A stretch of DNA of 64,000 nucleotides from the NCBI GenBank assembly GCA_934045905.1, contig OW203762.1, forward strand, positions 50,617,411 through 50,681,410. The letters are read 5' to 3'. The notes below the pieces were generated by a model. It had not been told where the DNA came from. It was given only the letters and a program-made list of their open reading frames with translations, and did not search any database. This document shows, in pieces, positions 1 to 12,900 of this stretch. Each line of letters begins with the position of its first letter. Position 1 is the first letter of the stretch. The stretch is from Leuctra nigra. Taxonomy: Eukaryota > Arthropoda > Insecta > Plecoptera > Leuctridae. A program made the translations under genes and the position numbers.

Positions 1-296
1 GGCCGAAAATATACTTTTTTACATTGTTGATGTAAAACAAAAGACGCACGTGCAAAGCATGAATACTCTATGGCAAAACTACTTGACCGATTGGGTTGAA
101 GTGTATAAAATATGGGATAATGTTGGTCTTGATCACCATGCTAAATTTGAACTTACTACCTAATTATTATTATTATTTATTTTAAAACACATACAAAGGA
201 TACATTATTAATTATTATACATGCATTTATTTACTGGCAGTGGGAATAGAGCAAAGCCCCATAACAACATGTGCCCCACTGCTAGTAGGAGCATTT

Positions 297-590
297 TGAT
301 TTTAAATTTTAACGAGTTGTAGGATTTGGAGGAATTTGTAAAATTTGAAACAATGTTGGTCTTAATGACCTGACAAAATTTAAAATTTATCGGCCTAACA
401 AATCGGTAGAATTTTTTAAAATTTGAACCTATCAATCGATTTTAAAAAACAATTTGGGTCTTCAAACTCCATAAATGGTCCGTACATGTGTGCAAAATTT
501 CAGATCGATAAAAAAATGTGACCTGTATATCGTAAAAAAAGAGGTCCGTGCCAAAAGAGACAAAAGGAGTCGCTCGCCGTATAATATTTA
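297..590 (+). repeat. Dispersed AT-rich repeat, copy 1
   Basis: An AT-rich block with phrases such as aatggtccgtac and gaggtccgtgcc, ending in a gtcgctcgc stretch. The same order of phrases recurs at 5398-5725 on this strand and, reverse-complemented, at 53350-54500 and 54757-55690. It has no coding potential. I see nothing else in 1-845. Confidence 0.6.
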
Positions 591-921
591 ATAATTATTA
601 TGTCTTAGAATGTGACGATTCTGTAACTTAGGGTCAGTTTTTCATTCACAATGACTCAATGAGTTCAAATTTTTTAACATTGTTGGCTTGGCTGGATAAA
701 CAAGTTCTGAATAGGTACTGCCGGAGAATTCGATCAACATGGCAACAATGGAAACATTAAGAGTCCATTGTTGAGAAGTTCATTGTTGAGTAGTTCATTG
801 TTGAGTTACCTAAAATAAAAAGCTGATGGTTGAGAACGTTATACCATGGTTATACTAGCAAAGTATATAGTAATTAAACTATTACACTTAAATATTAATT
901 TAGAAAGACATATTTTGCAAG

Positions 922-1200
922 CTCTACGACGGCACGGCAAAGATGCGAGTGCTTCTCAAGTCTTGAAAACTTTGACCTGTCTGCACCGCATGTCGAACAA
1001 AAGTAGGGAGGGTGTCAAGAATTGTATCGAATCTGATACTGCTGTTCGAGTAATCAATCAGGCCGTGGACATGATGGATGACGTGGCGATCAAGATACTG
1101 CGCGCCGGACTCTGCTCTTTTTACATCCAGGATCATTGTTACTTGATTGCCAGCGCGGACTTGGTGCCAAGTATCTGCGCCCATGGACCACGATCACAGC
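922..1200 (+). CDS. Unidentified possible exon or gene fragment
   Basis: An open frame (ORF 846-1292) whose middle part, from ALRRHGKDAS to LVPSICAHG, looks protein-like. It is richer in GC than its AT-rich surroundings and predicts amphipathic helices, with an AG acceptor-like site just before 922. I do not recognise the family; an armadillo/HEAT-like helical segment is only a guess. The open frame then runs into a small transposon at 1222, so the last residues are not original. It may be one exon of a gene whose other exons lie left of the window, or a stranded fragment. No clear donor site is visible. Confidence 0.25.
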
Positions 1201-1221
1201 TTCAATGCATCACAAGCATAG

Positions 1222-1490
1222 CATGGGCGTCCACAGGGAGGGGCAAGGGGGCGCTTGCCCCCCCCCCCCCCCCGAATGTCAGGAAAACATAAAAAAATTG
1301 GTTTTACGTATCGTTTCATTTTGTAACCAAAAAAAATAAAAAAAATATTTCAAAGTGTCAAAAAATTAAAAAGTGCCCTGCAGGGCAGGTTTGAACATGG
1401 GGGGGGGAGCGCCCCCCACAGCCCCTTAACCCGTAAAATATTGGTTTCCTTGCCCGGCCCCATCTGGCAGAAATCCTGCGGACGTCCATG
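1222..1490. mobile_element. Small terminal-inverted-repeat element
   Basis: It begins catgggcgtccacaggga and ends with the imperfect inverse tcctgcggacgtccatg. The word atcacaag lies near both outer sides, which could be an 8-bp hAT-type target duplication, although the left copy is 5 bp away from the terminus. The interior holds a long poly-C run (about 1257-1273) and a poly-G run. Confidence 0.5.
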
Positions 1491-1574
1491 ATCACAAGTT
1501 TTAAATATCTAATGTGTCTTCTTACATAGAAACCGAGATACGAAGGGTGAAATTGAAATACAAAATTCGACCCC

Positions 1575-1864
1575 TTAAGCTGGGTTCCCATACTTCGCAT
1601 CGAATTCGCTTCCGGTTCGCTTCGCTTTCGCAAAATGGCTACCTTTTAACAAAGGAAATCGTCCATGTTTACATTCGCATGTTCACTTGTTTCGGTTTCG
1701 TTTCGGTTTCGTCAAAGTTAAAATTGGCTCAACTTTAACGAAACCGAAACACGGGAACATGCGAATGTAAACATGGACGATTTTCTATGTTAAAAGGTAG
1801 CCATTTTGCGAAAGCGAAGCGAACCGGAAGCGAATTCGATGTGAAGTATGGGAACCCAGCTTTA
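1575..1864. repeat. Long foldback palindrome (about 290 bp)
   Basis: The left arm starts aagctgggttcccat and the right arm ends atgggaacccagctt. The two arms pair almost completely, leaving a loop of about 10 bases near 1724-1732. It contains no gene. It is a foldback MITE, and its transcript would be a long double-stranded hairpin. Confidence 0.85.
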
Positions 1865-2134
1865 GTCTATAACGAAAACGAACTCATTTCGGTCTGAAAT
1901 CATTGAACTGAAATGATTTCGTTTCCGTTTTAGAATAAGGCCGCTGGGCGTTCTAATTTCATGACGCATGTTAAAACGCGTTAGGATTGATTAATGAAAT
2001 GGGTAATTCGTCATGAAATCGGGGCGCCCAGGGTCATATTGCAATTGCGGAATGCACCTCTAATAAATGAAATGAAAACCAATATATACGGAGCAGGCTT
2101 GGCTCAGAGGTACCTATAAAGCCCCATTTACACG

Positions 2135-3155
2135 GTGCAATTTCTTGAACAACTTCTGTGTCACAAAAGTTCTGCACATGTGCAGTGGCGTCGGAAGTCT
2201 ATTTTCTCAGGGGGGACACACTTTGCTTAGGATCTAGGTAAGTTAGGTACTAAATTGAAAGGAGAAAATAATACAGTAAATGACCATGTGTGTGGGAAAC
2301 ACGATTGCCAAAGGAAACAATGGGGGGTCTGGGGGGAGGGCCCCCCAGCACAATGCGGGTCCGGGGCGCACAGCCCCGGGAAAATTTTGAATTTCAAGAA
2401 TGAATTTGGAGCGTTTCTACGTGATTTCACACTTTTTAAACCGATCTTTCTCTGAACAAATAAATGGTCGACATTATTTGTTGGTAAATTGGATCCGATC
2501 CACTTCACGTCAGGACTGCCAAAAAAAGTGATTAAAAAAATATGTGTGGAAAATGTGCCATAAAATTATATAAGTAGGTAATATGCACTTGAAAAGTGAT
2601 TAGTTTTGGATGATATCTGCGAATTTTTTCACATTCACAATAGGTCCAATTTGAAATGCATTATGAAATTAAATCCCAGACATTTCACATTAAAATGCCG
2701 CGCAGCGGATTTTTTTTGAATTTCAAATGATTTTTGTGCATTTTATTTTAATTTTAAGAAAACAAAGGTTAATCATTCACTCATATCAGGAATGTTCATA
2801 TAAATATGCCCCGCAGCGATTTTCTCAAACTTTATTACTCTAGGCAGTGTTAAAATGATTTTGGTGAAAAATAACAAAATCAATTGAATTTCGTAAGAAG
2901 ACTCTCACATGACATGAGGTAACAACAATGCCGCGCAGCGATTTTTTTTGATATTCAGACCTTTTAAAATATATTATGCGTTGCCAGGGGGGGCAGATTG
3001 ATACTCTTGCCCCCCCTTCAGACGTCTAGGGGGGGCACGTGCCCCTGCTGCCCCCCCGGTTCCGACGCCACTGCACATATGCAGATTCCCTTTATTATCT
3101 CAAAAGTGATACTGCGCACGAGCAGAACCTCTGTGTCACAGAAGTTGTTCAATTA
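2135..3155. mobile_element. Outer MITE split by a nested insertion
   Basis: The left part (about 2145-2180) reads cttgaacaacttctgtgtca and the right part (about 3120-3155) carries its inverse, ending cagaagttgttcaa. These are the inverted arms of one older element, now separated by the younger 2181-3075 element. Confidence 0.6.
2181..3075. mobile_element. 895-bp TIR element inserted in an older MITE
   Basis: Exact 16-bp terminal inverted repeats: tgcagtggcgtcggaa at the left and ttccgacgccactgca at the right. The interior has no usable ORF. It carries a GC-rich block (ggggggtctggggggaggg, about 2320-2380) that recurs at 18700-18760, and three spaced copies of the phrase gccgcgcagcgattt near 2697, 2806 and 2929. 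Confidence 0.75.
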
Positions 3156-3159
3156 AGAA

Positions 3160-3265
3160 CTGTATTCCTGAGGTCCGGAGCTCGATTCCCGTGGCCGTCC
3201 TTCCTGACTGTAGTTCGCATGTTTTCTCAGTCGATAGACAATGCTGGAAGGAACCCTGCAATATA
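3160..3265 (+). repeat. tRNA-derived SINE fragment
   Basis: The phrase gctcgattcccgtggccgtc resembles a tRNA B box, followed by ttttctcagtcgatagacaatgc. Related copies lie at 33010-33111, 51370-51530 and 62660-62790. The A-box half is missing here. Confidence 0.5.
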
Positions 3266-4360
3266 TAGGTTTACCAATGTTCCCACCCATGTGTATATTA
3301 AGTTCATGTTAACTGGTCGCATCTATCTAAATGTGATTTTTATGAAGAAAATTTTAAACATTTCGTGATAATTGAGGCCGAGTGATTGAGGCGTCATTTA
3401 CAAAAATAGTAGTCCCAAATTTCCAAAATTGGAATACTACCAATTGGTGTCATTATTTGTTTTCATTTGCCGAGTATGTGTCTTCAACAAAGGTACCGTA
3501 ATAATAAAGTAATAAGATGATTTTACAGGTTCTAGCACTTTTCACAAGAAGTGCCATCCGGTGGGAATAAAACCAACCATAGTCCAGGCCAGGATACATT
3601 TTTTTTGAGAATATTATTCAATGGGAAAAAATTAAAGTCTGTAGACACCCTAACGTTATTACCCTAACGTTATTATAACGAATTACATACATATATAAGT
3701 AGGTAATATGCACTTGAAAAGTGATTAGTTTTGGATGATATTATTGAAATCTGAAATCTTTATTTTTTTTGTAATAATTTAACATTATTTAAACACAAAC
3801 ATTTAAACGCAATAGCGTTTATGTTTGTTTTGAACCGTTTTTTCACACTTGGATCTAAGGTTGTATTATCATTGGTTCTGGTCACCCCACATCACCTACA
3901 AAAAGCAAAATTCCTACATTTGAATTATGTTTATATTGACGGATATGTTTGAAAGAAATTGCAAATTTTATATGAATTTAGTTTTAGGTATATGAAGTAT
4001 GAATTAAAACCGTATGACGATGCTTTCTGTTCAATACAATTATTTGGGTGAATAAAGTTTTGTTGTGCATATTTTTTTACGCTTTTCGGCGCACTTTCAA
4101 AAAGCTGTCATTCAGTCAAGTTTTAAGTTTCAAGTTTATTTTCCATAACATGGTATACATACATATGTTTACTCAAGTCTTGACCCTTAAGTACAATAAA
4201 TAAATTTACTTTTTTAGGGTATTTGGTAGTTACATTGATACAATGCAGGTAAATATTTTTAATACTAATAATAGTAGACAATTTAAATGAAATTAGAATT
4301 AAATTGTCAAAGCCTTCTTGATGGAGAGCACGGACATTTAGTCAACTGCGTATCTATCTT
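3266..4360. other. AT-rich intergenic DNA, no gene seen
   Basis: Positions 3693-3740 repeat 2569-2615 almost exactly (phrase taggtaatatgcacttgaaa). A short duplication accctaacgttatt occurs near 3649-3675. I see nothing else of note. Confidence 0.6.
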
Positions 4361-4361
4361 C

Positions 4362-4535
4362 TACAGTCTGTTTTTCCTATGTTTGAACTCTCAACAGATG
4401 GAGCCACAGTCAGTTGTTCTGCTAGGCCGAGAAAGAGTTCATTGCGCGCTCACCTTGCAATGTTGTCTTTCTCGGCCTAACAGAACAACTGACGGTGTCT
4501 CGGTCTGTAGAGTTCAAGCATAGGAAAAACGAACT
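4362..4535. repeat. Foldback MITE with tcagttgttctg arms
   Basis: The left arm runs from gtttttcctatgtttgaac to ctaggccgagaaag. The right arm is its inverse, from ctttctcggcctaacagaac to gttcaagcataggaaaaac. The loop is about 25 bp. A degraded relative lies at 16660-16815. Confidence 0.8.
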
Positions 4536-5249
4536 GTATGTGTGGTGCAAATTTAAAATGTTTTAAAGATGGCCACCAACAGGGAATTAATGTTTTTCCT
4601 AAAATATTTTCTCATCACCCCACGGTTTCTTGTCCCCTCATTCAACGTATACTACTAATTATATTTCAATTTATTTTCTTCACATACAATATAGAAAGTT
4701 TTTATTGACTATCTCGAAATCACTATTTTGGATTACGGTTGTAGGTACTGTAAATGACACCTCAATTGCTAGAAAAACATTCAGTGTGAAGCGATGATGA
4801 GCGAGCACCGAAACGTGCAACACCTCCAACTACTAGTACTACTAGTATTTATTTACTTTCCATCTAAACACTCAGGAAGAATACCTACCTGTGCCAATGG
4901 GCTTCTAAACTCCAAGCTTAGAATAGAGGGAGCTAGGTGCGATTGTTCCCCGTTGCTATGGCAACAGATCAAATGTTGTTGACATTTGCTAGATTTGTCT
5001 GAATTGAAAACAAAAGAAGTTGTTTAACATAAAGTGATCTTCTAGTATAAAAAGTAAGTAATTGAAACTATTTCTATACATTTAAGTAGTATGTTACATT
5101 TTAAAACAATTACCTTCACTCCGAACACAACAGTTTGGCATTATATTTCAAATACAAGAAGTTAAAAGTGAGCTGTCATCTATCTGTAATTCTGTACAGA
5201 CATGCGTGGTAGGAAGAAGGACACTTGTAGCTAGCGCTCCTTAGTGAGA

Positions 5250-5370
5250 GCAAATGGCAGCGTGGAAGCCCATTGGTCCTTACTTTTCCATACATCTCTT
5301 TCGACAGCTCTTTCTAAACGTAAATACTTCGGCCTAAAGTAAGGACCAATTGGTCTAAAGATGTGTAAAA
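5250..5370. repeat. Short inverted repeat
   Basis: The phrase attggtccttacttt (about 5271) is matched by its inverse aaagtaaggaccaat (about 5336). It is a small MITE remnant. No gene is seen between 4540 and 5900. Confidence 0.4.
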
Positions 5371-5397
5371 TATGAGATCCAAGTCGAATCATGAGAC

Positions 5398-5725
5398 ACT
5401 GCAAAATTTGAACTTAATTGGATTTTTTTTGAAAGGATTTGACTGGCACTTTGTAAAATGTGTTATTGTTGGTCTTAACTCTAATGACCTTGCAAAATTT
5501 TAAATTGATCGGATTAACCAATCAGAAAATAATATTTTTAAAATTTTAACCAATCAATGGATTCCAAAAAAAGTGGGGTCTGTAACGCCCAGAGATGGTC
5601 CGTACTTGTGCAGAATTTCAGCTCAATCGGAGAAACAGTGCGACACTGGCAGTAACAGAAAAAAAAACATAACGAGGTCCTGACCAAATGAGCGAAAATG
5701 GGGCTCGCTTTGCTCATTATTGTGT
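5398..5725 (+). repeat. Dispersed AT-rich repeat, copy 2
   Basis: Same family as 297-590. It shares agatggtccgtacttgtgca and the ending taacgaggtcctgaccaa, followed by a gctcgctttgctcat stretch. Confidence 0.6.
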
Positions 5726-5905
5726 TGATTGATGTTTACAAATTTATGAATACAAATCTAAGAAGACTTCCCTATTATTCTTAATGTCGTCCGATGAGGC
5801 TCAATGGACAATCCCAGCTTTGGATTTGAACCCAACATCTTAAAATATTTAAGGAAGGTAGTGAGAAAAATTAACATCTCATGATCAATGTTTAATCTGA
5901 AAGAT

Positions 5906-5913
5906 AATATTTA
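5906..5913 (-). terminator. Candidate poly(A) signal for the CENP-T gene
   Basis: The first good AATAAA (tttatt on the plus strand) about 640 bases past the stop codon. This is an inference only; no transcript evidence is available. Confidence 0.3.
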
Positions 5914-6546
5914 TTAGATCTGCAAAAGTTTCAGCTACATCAAGCATTCAAAATAAACAAAATCAACTTTCAGCATAGACAGCAAAGTACCTACAGAATG
6001 ATATGAAAAGACACATTAGCCACACTCGCAATCATATATTATTACTTACATTCTTAATTTAATACTAATTAATTACTTAACAAGAGTCATGGTGTCTCTT
6101 ACAAATGGCGTAAATGCATTGACTACGATGTACCTACTATGAAATTAATATTAACATTCCTGGACCAATATATTCTACCATAATAATATACAAAGTACAA
6201 AGCTACAGTGTCCATGCTAATATGGCAGTAGAATAGCGTTGTTTTACTGTGATTACCTAGGTACATTAAAAGTACGTATCCAATATTGTTTAGATGAAGA
6301 TTCGTTCGACTTGGATACGAAATACAGTTTCCAGTGATGTAGGAACCACTTTATATCTGGATATCATGAAAAATATGAAAAGGAACATTTGAAAACAATT
6401 CTTCTATTAATCATAAAATAACAATAAAATTAAATCCCAATTCTGCGATATATCTCATCCCATTTGATCCCGTCTTCGAAGCATGAATCTTGACCCACAC
6501 ACACAACTACACATTACCATTGTGTCCAAACATTTGTGAAACAGTC

Positions 6547-9500
6547 TTAAAATTTTAGCTGAGCAAAAAGTTTTACATTAGGGTCTAATTTTGGTCCCGT
6601 CATAAGACCATACGCCCGCAATGTAGGAATAGCTTTGTATCGGAAGTCCCCAGGCAGATAGTCCTCCACAAAAGCATGGAAATCATTTAGTGAGTAAATG
6701 AGATCCATTTTAAACAACAGTTCCTTAACATTATTAACAGATACCTCAAAGTTTTTCTTGCGTCGAACAGCGGCCTTGACGTTATCGGCAACTGCCAGAA
6801 GAAATTTGTGAGCTTTACGCACCTTCTTCTCTTCGCCGTACCGCTTCACACACTCCCTCTCGACCATTCCGATCAGTCTGTTTGAGCACCAGCGAGGAAG
6901 TTTGGCCAGTTTGGGAGGACGCCAGACTTTTCCATCGACCAGTAAGTCAGGATGCACTGCTTTGGGAACTGGTTTAGGTTTGACGGGCTGCTTGGGTATG
7001 ACGGGAGGAATGCCACGAACGAAGAAGTTTGTAATATACTCTTGTCGGTGTTGTGGCTTAACCTTTGCGGCTAGAGCTTTCCGCCTCTCCTCAAATTTTG
7101 CTTCATATTCTTTCTCGAAGTTTGGATTCTTTCTATTAGCTTCAGCAAGGATTTCTGCAAATGACTTCTTTGGACCAGATTTGCCTTCATCGGAGTCACT
7201 GTCGCTTTCCTCGGATACCTGCGGCAACTGAAAACAGGAAGACATAAACTGTCATTTTATCCATTCTCTGTAAGACAAAAAGAAATGAATTTGGACGGAG
7301 AAAGTGGACGTTCTAAGGCCTGTTTCAATATGCCAACTTGCCAGGCAGTAACAACTCACAACATAAATCTTTGTAAGCCATTGCAATTAATGAGGATTTT
7401 ATTGAAGAAAGATTTGTATATTGTGGCAAACAAACGACAACAAATGTATTGTACGCCCAGCGAGCGTGAAGCCAGTTCAGCAAAAGCTGTGCAAAATTCA
7501 ACAATGGGCTTAGCTTGTAATCCTGAGTGTTTTGATGCGTGCCCGGTTGTAAATATCTCTCAACCACTGCAGGTATTCGGGAAAGGGTTGTTTTGTTGTG
7601 GTGCCAAATATCTCTCAATGCAGTCGTCTTTTAAAATTCAAGGAAAGTTGTTTAAAATGGCAACAGTGTAGGTGGAACGGGTGGCAGGTCATCACTCGGG
7701 TTGTATCTTGTCAGAGCTTAACTGCCGAACAAGGGTCAAACAATACTGCTCGTCTTATGAAAGGAAAGGCTACACGCTCGCTGGGGGTACAATATCATAT
7801 TTTAGTCAAACCCATGTAACATCTCGATGGCAGCACTGCGATTTAAAATGAAAGGTAGGTAACCGTGATGCCAACATGAATGTAAGCCCGCAGTGAACAC
7901 AGTCCAGCACTTCTCTAATTGCCCACCATGCTCAACATGGGCCAACATGGGCTCAACATCCAGCAGGATTTCAAACCAAGGAAAACATTTTGCTATGGGT
8001 TGGGGAAAAAAGCACCTGCCCAGGGGCCCTAATCTATAACTTTTAAATTCCCAATTCCACGGAATTAGATTTCACGCAAATATGGCCGTGACCGGATTCC
8101 AACAGAATGGAATTGGAAGAATGTTCTAGAATAGGCCTCCAGCAGGTGCTTTTTAAATTAATTTACCATGCAATCTATAAACAATTTTGAGATGATAAGT
8201 GTTTTTGTTTGTCTGTTATTAATACTTTTTTTTAAGTAAAACAGCCAATTCCCAAGAATGGTTGTCGTACAACACAGCTCAAGAAGCTTTTATTATTATG
8301 TGTGAAATTGCAGCCTTTTAGAAGCAATCCAGTCAATAAGTATTTTAAAGGTTCTGACAAGAAAATACAGACATAGGTAGGTTTGAGTTAAGTGAATACT
8401 AACCCCACGGAGGAATAGAGGCACAAACTTCTTCTTAGCTACTTGAGGTGATCGTAATGGAGCAGGGCTGGCACTTGGCTGAAAATATAAATCACAACTA
8501 GATCAGATTTGCACGGCAGCAATTTGTAATTTACAAGGAGTTGTGGCAACAACTAACAAGTTATGAATTATTTATTATACTTTTAAAAAGTAGGTACCTG
8601 CTTCCCCTGAAACAAAAGAAACCAAGCTAACATGGTCGGACGTCGAAATTTATAAAGGTAGGTATCATGCAGAAATTGTAATGTAAAATACACATTACAA
8701 AAAATATTAAGTACCAACACAATATGAAGTACCTACACTTTAATTTTGAAATGTTGTGTTAGAAAGGTACATTGCGGGATTAAATAAAGAGATAATTAGT
8801 AAACATTACCCGATTTTGCCAGTTTACATTAGAAACTGCTTTAAATCAAATGATGTGTAAATCAAAAAGTACTTAATTAGTACTAAAGTGTATGAAGTGA
8901 TTTAAAAAAATAGTAACTTCTTTTTTAAATCTTACATTTCAATTCAGAAATGTTGACTTAAGGAGGGATGCCCAAGTAGATTTTCCGATAATATTTTTTG
9001 TTGAAATGTACGACTTTTATTAATTTTTTCAACATTTCAACTATATTTTTATGTAAAAGTTTCATCAAATGTCTTGTAACTTGCAACTCTCGAATTATAT
9101 TGAGTTTTCAATATGATGTCTTCCGAAGATTAAGAAATTTTAACACAGGAGGTATAGGAAAATTATTTAGAATTTGGCGCCTAACTTTTAAAAACGTACG
9201 GCTAGGTGTATATATAAAAATCTTAATAAATACCTCCATGTCTAATACACATAATATTAGTTTTTGGAAAAAATCTATCGGTGGAAAATAGTTTAAATCT
9301 AATATTTACTACGAAAATTACCGTGTTTTTTCGACTTACCATGTTAAAGATAGGGCTAACTCAAATTTATAAAGTGATATATCTTGGAAATTAGTTTGGC
9401 TACCCCACTTTTTCTTGCGTTTATATGGTGCACAAGGAAATTATCTATTAAATAAGCATACTAATTCAAATATCTATCGGAGACCTCTACTTGGGCATCC

Positions 9501-9963
9501 CCCCTTAAGTGGCATAATGACACCTACTGGAGTCTGGAGTAGGTACACATGGTGTAATTAAACACTTTGAGATTGTACCACGGATTGTACACTAATGTAG
9601 TAGTACCTACCTACTCCAGTGTGAATGTGAGGCATTATTAGCAGATCAAGCTGGAAATGTGCGTCAACCCTTGATTTTTTAAGATACCAATTAGTCTGAA
9701 GAAAAAACTCAAAAATACTTCTGCTGCTGCACACTAAATATTCTTTAGTGGGCTGCAGAAGATACCTACACCCAATCTTCTCAAGTTTTATTCACACTAA
9801 TAAAATGTTGACCTATACAGTAACAAACAATTCAAGCAGACTAACTCAAAATTACACACACTGGAGGGCTATTCTAAATGTTCTTCTCGTCTCGTGTCAC
9901 TTGGTACGGTGTCACTGCTCTCTATTTGACCCTAGTAGTGACGCCGACAAGGAAATTTAGAAT

Positions 9964-9996
<33 letters not shown>

Positions 9997-12900
9997 AGTA
10001 GCTATACCTACAACAACCTCTGGGGCCGGATTCACAGAAAGTATAATGCCTACGTATTATCTTTTGATTCAATTCCAAAAAACAAATCAGTAAACATCAT
10101 ATTACATGAAAGATAATAGAATACGTAAATTAATAGTCAGTGGTGTACTGGCCCTGGGTGCCGGGGTGCAATAGCATCCCGGGCCCATGTCGTTTATGGG
10201 CCCTTTTCCCATATTACGGCCCGCTATTTACATTTTACTGTCGTTTTTCATAATAAACCAGCACTTTTACTCATTTTACATAGTACATTTTTTCTATCTC
10301 TACTTTGTCACATGTTTATCCGGGCCCTTTGCCTCATCGCTCGGTCCTTTTCATCGCAGACTAACCCTGCTAATAGTTCAGCTATGAATCTAGCCCATTT
10401 TTTTTTTAAGCCTTTATTTACAACAGAATTTACATTCCACAAGTGTAAATATAGTAAACACAATTATACATTAGTAGACACATAAATACACAGGAATATA
10501 GAGAATTAATTAAAAGCATGATACATGTTGATCAATTCATCAGTTCATAGCTAAAATTGCTTTGAAAGTCGTCAAGTTATTACAATTTATATCTAAGTCA
10601 GGATTCGAGGAAGATACAACATTGTAAGTGGATTGCATCCTATTGATGCAACGATATTTAAAAATGTCTGTTCTACAAGTCGCCCTTCTAAAAATACCTT
10701 TATTCCTTGTTGTACATGCCGGAATGTTAAAATTCAAAGCTCTAAAAGTGGCGATGAGTCAATAAAACCATTTACTATTTTAAATAAAAATAGCACATCC
10801 ATAATTGTACGCCTGGCACTTAAGGTACGTAAATTAAGTGCAGAGCACAGACTCAGACAATCATTTGCTCTATTGTCAATACAAACTGTGTTCATGTTTT
10901 GATTGTATGGAGCGTTGCGAGAATTACATTGTAACTTGACAAATCTCTTTTGCACACTTTCCAGCCCACTGATTTTTGTTGTATGGAAAGGGTTCCACAC
11001 AATGCTCGTTTGTGGTAAATATTTGTTAAGGTGTTGTTGTAGACTCATAAAGGGTAAAATGGTAATTTAGCTTATTAAAGAAGTACGTAACTATTATAAT
11101 ATTAGGTAGCTAGGTAGGTATTATTTTTAGATAACTATCAGAAAAAGTAATCAGATGAACTTATTCTGGGGCCAGATTCACAAAAAGTATTATCTCCTAA
11201 TACGTTATCTTTTGATTTAATACCTAGAACACCATGTTAAATGAAATATAATACCAAAGATAGTACATATCAGGAGATAATACTTAGTGATATGTGTGAA
11301 TTTCTGAAGAATCTGTAAATCCAACACTCGTTAACATTAGACAATTTAAAACTAACCTTTTTGTTGATCGAAGACTGCCGAGGATTCTGGTAGCTGGTCC
11401 CTTCTTCTACCACGACCTGCTCTGTAACCTCATGAACAGAGACAATCTCGGAGTCTGCAATCTTCGGAACGATCACGGCATCATCTTCCTCGTCACTGTC
11501 AAAGTAGACGGAGACGTCTTCTTCGACATTTCCGCTGTGGATCAGCGAGGGAACTTTGCCCGCAGCGAGGTGGTCGATGGGCACAACTGCGGACACTGAG
11601 TCCCACGCTTCAACACTATTGGCAATGTCGTCACCGCCAGCCTCAAATCCTCCATCTCCATCGTAGTGGTCGGTCTTCGTGTCGGGGCTGTTCACTGTAC
11701 GCGAATTGAGCTGCTTTGATGACTGTTGGGAGCGGTTCTTGGTGGTGCTAAAGGAAGATTTGTGACCAATGGAGGAGTCTTTTAAACCACCATCATCAAC
11801 GCTATGGTTTGAATCAAATGGAATTGTTTGGGCAGAATGAATGCTAACGTCATCAGGATCGTCTTCATGTCGACTGAGATTTGGGATATTAACGCTGGCT
11901 TGACTTCTATTCTTAACTTCGGCATTAATTTTATCCTGTGATTCTAAATCAATATGCTCTAATTGCGATTGCAAAGATCGTTTAACGCCAACAGACTTAG
12001 CATTCAGTATCTTATCAAGGATTGGAATTGATTTTCTTTCCGACACAAGTTTCGTTGCCGAGACCACAGCTGGGGATGACTTATTGCTTGCAGACGCATT
12101 ATGCGGTTTCTTTGCCGATGAACTCGGTATCGACATTCTGGTACTGGACAGGATTGGATTGAATAAAATGGAGTCGGATCCGATAGAGTATGGCGCTACC
12201 CTTCGAACTCCCCTTTGAGCACTCTGCATGGGTGAATTACTGCTAGTTTGAGCTTTCTCTTGTGGATTTTCATCAAGGTGGTTTTCACCACGGGGAGTTC
12301 TTTGGTGTTCTGGACTGAACAGTCGGCTCCTCTGACTTTTAGTTGTTAAGGAATCATTGTTAAGAGCATCGTGAAAGTCAGAAGGATTTGCGTTCCCTGC
12401 AGATCTCGGCTTTGTCTTAAGAAGATCCCTCTTATTTTGCTCTGAAAGAGGTGAACTGGAAGGAATATCTTGCTGTGTTTTCCTTCTAGACATTGAAGTG
12501 TTAGAAACTGAACTGTTTTCAGAGTCCAAGATACCTTGGAATTTTGACTTGTTAGCATTTGATCCAGAACTCCGCTTTTTCTTCAGAAGATCTTTCTTGC
12601 TTCGGTCTGGAAGAGGGACAGGAGAACTATCAAGATGTTCATCCGTTTCAGTAATTCTGGACTTGGAAGGTTTATTGACTGGAGTTTCTTCATCCAAGGT
12701 CTCGTCAAAAATACCTTGAAACTTGGAAGAGTTAGCATTTACTTCAGATCGGTGTTTACTCTTCAAGAAATCTTTCTTCTTCTGCTCTAAAACAGGAGAA
12801 ATGGAAGGAAAATCTTCATTTCCAGTTCTCCTGGATGAACGATTCTTAACTGGACTTTCTTCTGTCTCGAAGGCATCTTGGAACTTGGAAGAATTAGCAT

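Noticed and set aside
8998..9291. 97-codon ORF related to 17461-17673
   Set aside because: The similarity comes from two copies of a non-autonomous TIR element; the protein has no conserved features.
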